Of a stretch of DNA of 9,060 nucleotides, positions 6,101-9,060 are shown in pieces. A program made the position numbers and the translations under genes. Position 1 is the stretch's first letter. Each line of letters begins with the position of its first letter. The stretch spans positions 1 to 9,060 of the forward strand of contig CAJCBN010000283.1 in the NCBI GenBank assembly GCA_903960645.1, in the 5' to 3' direction. The notes under the pieces were generated by a model, which worked only from the letters and a program-made list of their open reading frames with translations, was not told the DNA's origin and did no database searches. Origin of the DNA: an uncultured Actinomycetes bacterium. Lineage in GTDB: Bacteria > Actinomycetota > Thermoleophilia > Gaiellales > F1-60-MAGs149.

Positions 6101-6850
6101 ATGTCGGGAGAGCTCGAAGGACGTGTAATCGTGGTGACGGGTGCCGCCGGTGGTATCGGCCGGGCGACCGCGGCGCGGCTGGCCGAGGAGGGCGCACTGC
6201 TGGTGCTGTCCGACCGCGAGCCGGCGGTCGAGGAGGTCGCCGACGAGCACGGGGCCGCCTGGTGTGTCGCCGACGTCACGCTGGCCGGCGACTGCGCGCG
6301 TATCGCCGAGGCGGCGCGTGCCGTGCACGGCGGCGTCGACGTCCTCGTCAACAACCACGGCGCCATCGTCGGTGCGCCCTTCCTCGAGACGACCGAGCAG
6401 CAGTGGGACTTCGTGCACAGTGCCGTCCTCAAGAGCGTCTTCCTGGTCTCCAGCGCGGTGATCCCGCTGATGGCGGGACGCGCGGGCGCGAATGTCGTCA
6501 ACATCGCCAGCACCGGGGGCATCAAGGCGCTTCCCGCGATGAGCGCGTACGGCGCGGCCAAGGCCGGCGTGATCCACCTGTCCAAGGGCATGGCGATCGA
6601 CCTCGCCGCGCAGGGTATCCGCGTCAACGCGATCTGCCCGGGCGTCATCGACACGCCCCAGCCGCGCCAGTTCGTGGCGGGGCTTGCCGATCCCGAGGCC
6701 GCCTTCGCCGCCTTCGAACCGATGCATCCGATCGGCCGCGTCGGTCGCCCCGACGAGGTCGCCGACGCGATCTGCTTCCTGGCCAGCGACCGGGCCTCGT
6801 TCGTGACCGGCTCCGCGTTCATCGTCGACGGTGGGATGACGGCGGTATGA
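6101..6850 (+). CDS. SDR-family oxidoreductase with atypical active-site tetrad
   Basis: A 249-residue classical SDR. Seen: TGAAGGIG (13-20), Asp38 after beta2 (NAD type), NNHG (84-87) in place of NNAG, catalytic Ser137, Tyr150 and Lys154 (YGAAK), CPGVIDTP, and C-terminal IVDGGM. The segment normally reading VNLKGVFL is AVLKSVFL, so the fourth catalytic residue, Asn, is Val109. This may slow or alter proton relay, or mark a special subgroup. The length is normal, there is no frameshift, and the reading was checked codon by codon around this site. ATG 6101 matches the family N-terminus; AAGG (6087-6090) lies about 10 nt upstream, with AGGAG at 6081-6085 further away. First of two overlapping SDR genes, divergent from the hydrolase/LLM operon and probably co-regulated with it. 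Substrate unknown. Confidence 0.92.
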   Translation: MSGELEGRVIVVTGAAGGIGRATAARLAEEGALLVLSDREPAVEEVADEHGAAWCVADVTLAGDCARIAEAARAVHGGVDVLVNNHGAIVGAPFLETTEQQWDFVHSAVLKSVFLVSSAVIPLMAGRAGANVVNIASTGGIKALPAMSAYGAAKAGVIHLSKGMAIDLAAQGIRVNAICPGVIDTPQPRQFVAGLADPEAAFAAFEPMHPIGRVGRPDEVADAICFLASDRASFVTGSAFIVDGGMTAV

Positions 6851-7572
6851 GGCGCGTCCTGATCACCGGCGGGGCCTCTGGCATTGGCGCGGCGGCGGTC
6901 GCCCGCTTCCAGGAGGATGGCTGCCGCGTGGCCGCGCTCGACGTCGACGAGGCGATGCTGGCGCAGTGTGGCGCCGACGTGCGTGCGGTCTGCGACGTCT
7001 CCGACGACGCCTCCGTCGACCGCGCCGTTGAGCAGGCCGTGGCCGAGCTTGGTGGCCTCGACGTCGTCGTCGCCGCGGCTGGCGTCGCCTCGCGCGGCTC
7101 TGTTGTGGAGTGCACGCCGCGGGAGTTCGGTCGCGTGATGAGCGTCAACGTGCGCGGCGTCTACCTGACCTGCCGCGCGACGATCCCGCACCTGCGCAGC
7201 GCCGGTGGCGGCGCGATCGTCGTCGTGGCCTCGCAGCTCGGCATGGTCGCGGTGCCCGATGCGGCGGCCTACTGCGCCTCCAAGGGCGCTGCCGTCAACC
7301 TGGCCCGGGCGATGGCGCTCGACCACGCCGCCGAGGGGATCCGCGTCAACTGCGTCTGCCCGGGACCCACGGATACGCCGCTCGTCGAGCGCTTCTTCGC
7401 GGAGTCCGGCGACGCCGATGCGACACGCAAGGCGTTTGAGGACGCCGGCGTCATCGGCCGCCTGATCGAGCCGGCCGAGATCGCGGAGGCCATCGCCTAC
7501 CTCGCCTCCGAGCGCGCGCGGGCGACGGTCGGCACCGCCCTCGTCGTGGACGCGGGTTACACGGCCCGCTAG
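6847..7572 (+). CDS. SDR-family oxidoreductase
   Basis: A 241-residue classical SDR whose ATG overlaps the previous SDR's stop in ATGA (6847-6850), so translation is very likely coupled. Seen: TGGASGIG (7-14), Asp32 after beta2 (NAD type), AAAG in place of NNAG (77-80), Asn101 in SVNVRG, catalytic Ser129, Tyr142 and Lys146 (YCASK), CPGPTDTP, and C-terminal VVDAGY in place of VDGG. Unlike its partner it keeps the whole Asn-Ser-Tyr-Lys tetrad. The two are clearly different paralogues, and a heteromeric SDR or sequential steps in one pathway are both possible. It ends 3 bp from the stop of the converging RDD gene, leaving no room for a terminator. Confidence 0.93.
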   Translation: MRRVLITGGASGIGAAAVARFQEDGCRVAALDVDEAMLAQCGADVRAVCDVSDDASVDRAVEQAVAELGGLDVVVAAAGVASRGSVVECTPREFGRVMSVNVRGVYLTCRATIPHLRSAGGGAIVVVASQLGMVAVPDAAAYCASKGAAVNLARAMALDHAAEGIRVNCVCPGPTDTPLVERFFAESGDADATRKAFEDAGVIGRLIEPAEIAEAIAYLASERARATVGTALVVDAGYTAR

Positions 7573-7575
7573 CGG

Positions 7576-8067
7576 CTACAGGTACTGCTTCGGCGGATCG
7601 ACCGGGATGACCTTGGTCCCAGCCCACTTGTCGCCGAGGCGCTGGCGACGGTTCTCGCCCGTCACGATGATCCAGAGGATTCCGAGCGCGTACGGCGTGA
7701 AGTACGGGAAGAGGTCGACCGGGCGGGCCAGCGTGCGCTTGACGGCGCCCATCCGCGTCAGCGCCGCGCCGCCGCCCATAACGACCTTGATGCGGGTGGC
7801 GCGCTTGCCGGGCGTCTGCCCGTTCCAGAAATACTCGAACAGGCCGTAGTAGAGCAGCCACCAGATGACGTAGAAGAAGTAGACCCAGGTCGGCAGGGTG
7901 AACGACCCGTCGGGCTTCTGCTCGCGGGTGAACACGCTGAGCCAGAAGAGGAAGACGGTGATCACGCCGAAGTCGAGGCAGCCGGCGAGGATGCGGATGC
8001 CGAGCCCACAGGGCACCGGTCCGAACGAGCCCTCGACGATGATGCGGCGTGCTTCGGCGGAATCCAC
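7576..8067 (-). CDS. RDD-family membrane protein
   Basis: A small integral membrane protein of about 163 residues with the RDD signature. Seen: Arg25 and Asp32 in the first membrane segment (about 22-46), a second aromatic-rich segment (about 60-81), the conserved WNGQTPGKRATRIKVV (81-96), Arg/Asp in RTLARPVDLF (111-120), a third segment (about 124-137), and RQRLGDKWAGTKVI (141-154) as the family's closing motif. Some RDD proteins have been linked to ion or solute transport, but no function can be assigned here. The start is uncertain. GTG 8067-8065 is preferred because no ATG is in frame nearby and AACCCT sits 6 nt upstream in leaderless spacing. A GTG at 8115-8113 would add 16 unlikely residues. 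It faces away from the hydroxyacid dehydrogenase gene and is not clearly part of the catabolic set. Confidence 0.85.
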   Translation of the reverse strand: MDSAEARRIIVEGSFGPVPCGLGIRILAGCLDFGVITVFLFWLSVFTREQKPDGSFTLPTWVYFFYVIWWLLYYGLFEYFWNGQTPGKRATRIKVVMGGGAALTRMGAVKRTLARPVDLFPYFTPYALGILWIIVTGENRRQRLGDKWAGTKVIPVDPPKQYL

Positions 8068-8131
8068 GCCCGAAGGGTTGCAGCATCGTCGTGCGGAGGT
8101 CGCCGCATCCCTCACCCGCCCGAGCGCACGG

Positions 8132-8143
8132 TAGGCTGCCGCC
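8132..8143 (+). promoter_or_regulatory. leaderless-type promoter of the second hydroxyacid dehydrogenase
   Basis: TAGGCT (8132-8137) fits TANNNT and is separated by GCCGCC from ATG 8144, again putting the predicted transcription start on the start codon. No Shine-Dalgarno sequence is present. No clear -35 is visible. Confidence 0.5.
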
Positions 8144-9016
8144 ATGGACTCCGTGGGGTTGATCGGCTGCGGCAACATCGGCGGGCGCGTGGCGCAGGTG
8201 CTGGTGCGGAAGGGCTTCGCAGTGTGCGCCTGCGATGCGGACCCTGCGCGCGCCGCGGCGGTCGGTGCCGAGCCGGCTACGCTGGCCGAGGTTGCTGCGC
8301 AGCCGCTCGTACTCTTGTCCCTGCCGTCGTCGCGTGAGGTCGAGGCCGTCGTGGAGGGGCCGGGCGGTCTCCTTGAGCACGGTGCGGCAGAGCTGGTCAT
8401 CGTCGATCTCACGACGGCCGATCCGGCCTCGACGCGGCGCCTGCACGCGCGCTGCGCCGAGCGGGGTATCCGCTTCGTCGATGCGGGGGTGACCGGCGGG
8501 GCCGCGGCTGCGGCCGCCGGTACGCTCGTCGTCCTCGTGGGCGGTGACGAGGACGCGATCGCGGCGGCGCGACCGGTGCTCGAGGCGATCGCCGCGCAGA
8601 TCCTGCTGATGGGCCCGAGCGGCGCGGGGCACGCGACGAAGGCCGTCAACAACGTCCTCAACGCCGTCACGCTGGCGGCAACAGGCGAGGCGATGCTGGC
8701 CGGCGCCGCGGCGGGTCTCGATCCCGCGCGGCTGCTCGAGGCAATCAACGCGGGCAGCGGCGCCTCCTGGGCGAGCGCAAACCGCTTCCCCCGCATCGTC
8801 GCCGGTGAGGACATGCCCGGCGGGCTGTCCGTCGAGCTGATGGCCAAGGACGTCGACGTCTTCCTGCGCCTCGCCGCCGAGGCGGGCACGCCAACGGCGA
8901 TCGCCGAGGCCTGTGTCGCCACGTACCGCGCGGCGATCGATGCTGGCTACGGCGATCAGGTCGCCAACGCGATCGTCACCGCCATGAACGACGGGGTTCC
9001 GCTGCCGGAGCGCTGA
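8144..9016 (+). CDS. NAD-binding beta-hydroxyacid dehydrogenase (HIBADH-like), second copy
   Basis: A 290-residue member of the 3-hydroxyisobutyrate dehydrogenase/tartronate semialdehyde reductase family. Seen: GLIGCGNIGGRVA (5-17), Asp31 after beta2 (NAD type), substrate-loop DAGVTGGAAAAAAGTL (113-128) followed by VLVGG, catalytic Lys166 with Asn169/Asn170 in GHATKAVNN, and the C-terminal helical domain with LMAKDVDVFL. The loop normally reads VSGG; here Thr117 replaces the Ser that contacts the substrate carboxylate, and the following residues are an Ala run. It differs widely from the operon copy at 926-1810 in this loop, so a separate substrate is likely and recent duplication is not. It appears to be transcribed alone from a leaderless promoter and ends at a strong hairpin. 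Confidence 0.93.
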   Translation: MDSVGLIGCGNIGGRVAQVLVRKGFAVCACDADPARAAAVGAEPATLAEVAAQPLVLLSLPSSREVEAVVEGPGGLLEHGAAELVIVDLTTADPASTRRLHARCAERGIRFVDAGVTGGAAAAAAGTLVVLVGGDEDAIAAARPVLEAIAAQILLMGPSGAGHATKAVNNVLNAVTLAATGEAMLAGAAAGLDPARLLEAINAGSGASWASANRFPRIVAGEDMPGGLSVELMAKDVDVFLRLAAEAGTPTAIAEACVATYRAAIDAGYGDQVANAIVTAMNDGVPLPER

Positions 9017-9027
9017 GAGCGCGCAGC

Positions 9028-9057
9028 GGCAGATTTGGATCCGGATCCAGATCTGCC
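9028..9057 (+). terminator. strong terminator-like hairpin after the second hydroxyacid dehydrogenase
   Basis: Twelve bases after the TGA stop, GGCAGAT (9028-9034) pairs with ATCTGCC (9051-9057) and TGGATCC (9036-9042) pairs with GGATCCA (9043-9049), joined by a T-G pair (9035/9050). In plus-strand RNA that pair is a tolerated G-U wobble, while in minus-strand RNA it would be an A-C mismatch, so the structure favours the rightward transcript. Any T-tract would lie beyond the window edge; only AAA is visible. Confidence 0.65.
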
Positions 9058-9060
9058 AAA

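Noticed and set aside
5995..7326. A very long leftward open frame joined to the alpha/beta hydrolase (719 residues in total), suggesting a fusion protein
   Set aside because: The extension is antisense to two clear SDR genes, has a low-complexity Arg/Ala/Asp/His make-up, and a perfect AGGAGG-N8-ATG marks the true hydrolase start at 5994.
8068..8922. Long N-terminal extension of the RDD protein on the minus strand
   Set aside because: It is the antisense shadow of the hydroxyacid dehydrogenase gene at 8144-9016; the residues are low-complexity and no RDD protein needs them.
9037..9054. Adjacent BamHI, BamHI and BglII recognition sequences resembling a cloning linker
   Set aside because: They lie within a longer matched stem (9028-9057) that extends past the sites and sits where a terminator is expected, so a natural hairpin is the simpler reading.
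1..9060. Mobile elements, CRISPR arrays, tRNA or rRNA genes
   Set aside because: No transposase or integrase motifs, no regularly spaced repeats, and no tRNA- or rRNA-like sequences were seen on either strand.

Overview
The window is GC-rich (roughly 70% by eye) bacterial chromosome, densely coding, with ten well-supported genes in short operons. An F420-type luciferase-like oxidoreductase, weak -35 elements and two starts with a TANNNT box exactly 6 nt upstream (leaderless style) point to an actinobacterium. A soil lineage such as Thermoleophilia/Solirubrobacterales is plausible, but no rRNA or marker gene here can prove it.

Layout. Positions 1-125 hold the 3' flank of an operon and a leftward promoter candidate, perhaps with the first codons of another gene. 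126-2715 is a leftward three-gene operon: an HMG-CoA-lyase-like enzyme, a 3-hydroxyisobutyrate-dehydrogenase-like enzyme, then a short-chain dehydrogenase (SDR). It diverges from a rightward M20-type amidohydrolase (2792-4033) of the N-carbamoyl amino acid hydrolase/allantoate amidohydrolase group. A structured convergent spacer (4033-4155) carries a long bulged hairpin and an imperfect second copy of one arm. 4156-5994 is a leftward pair: an alpha/beta hydrolase followed by an LLM-class F420-dependent oxidoreductase. Across a 106-bp divergent control region with a candidate operator, two overlapping SDR genes (6101-7572) run rightward. They meet, 3 bp apart, a leftward RDD-family membrane protein (7576-8067). 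A second hydroxyacid dehydrogenase (8144-9016) runs rightward and ends at a strong terminal hairpin.

The content is catabolic: three SDRs, two beta-hydroxyacid dehydrogenases, a C-C lyase for a CoA thioester, a C-N hydrolase, an alpha/beta hydrolase and a flavin/deazaflavin oxidoreductase. A reasonable inference is breakdown of an N-carbamoyl, ureido or cyclic amide compound: F420-linked oxidation or reduction, hydrolysis by the alpha/beta and M20 enzymes, oxidation of hydroxy acid intermediates by SDR and HIBADH-like enzymes, and cleavage of a branched acyl-CoA by the lyase. The substrate cannot be read from the sequence. No transporter, regulator, mobile element, tRNA, rRNA or CRISPR array was seen. 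The most unusual items are the convergent-spacer RNA structure, the operator overlapping two divergent promoters, the shared leaderless start arrangement, and an SDR whose usually conserved active-site Asn is Val.
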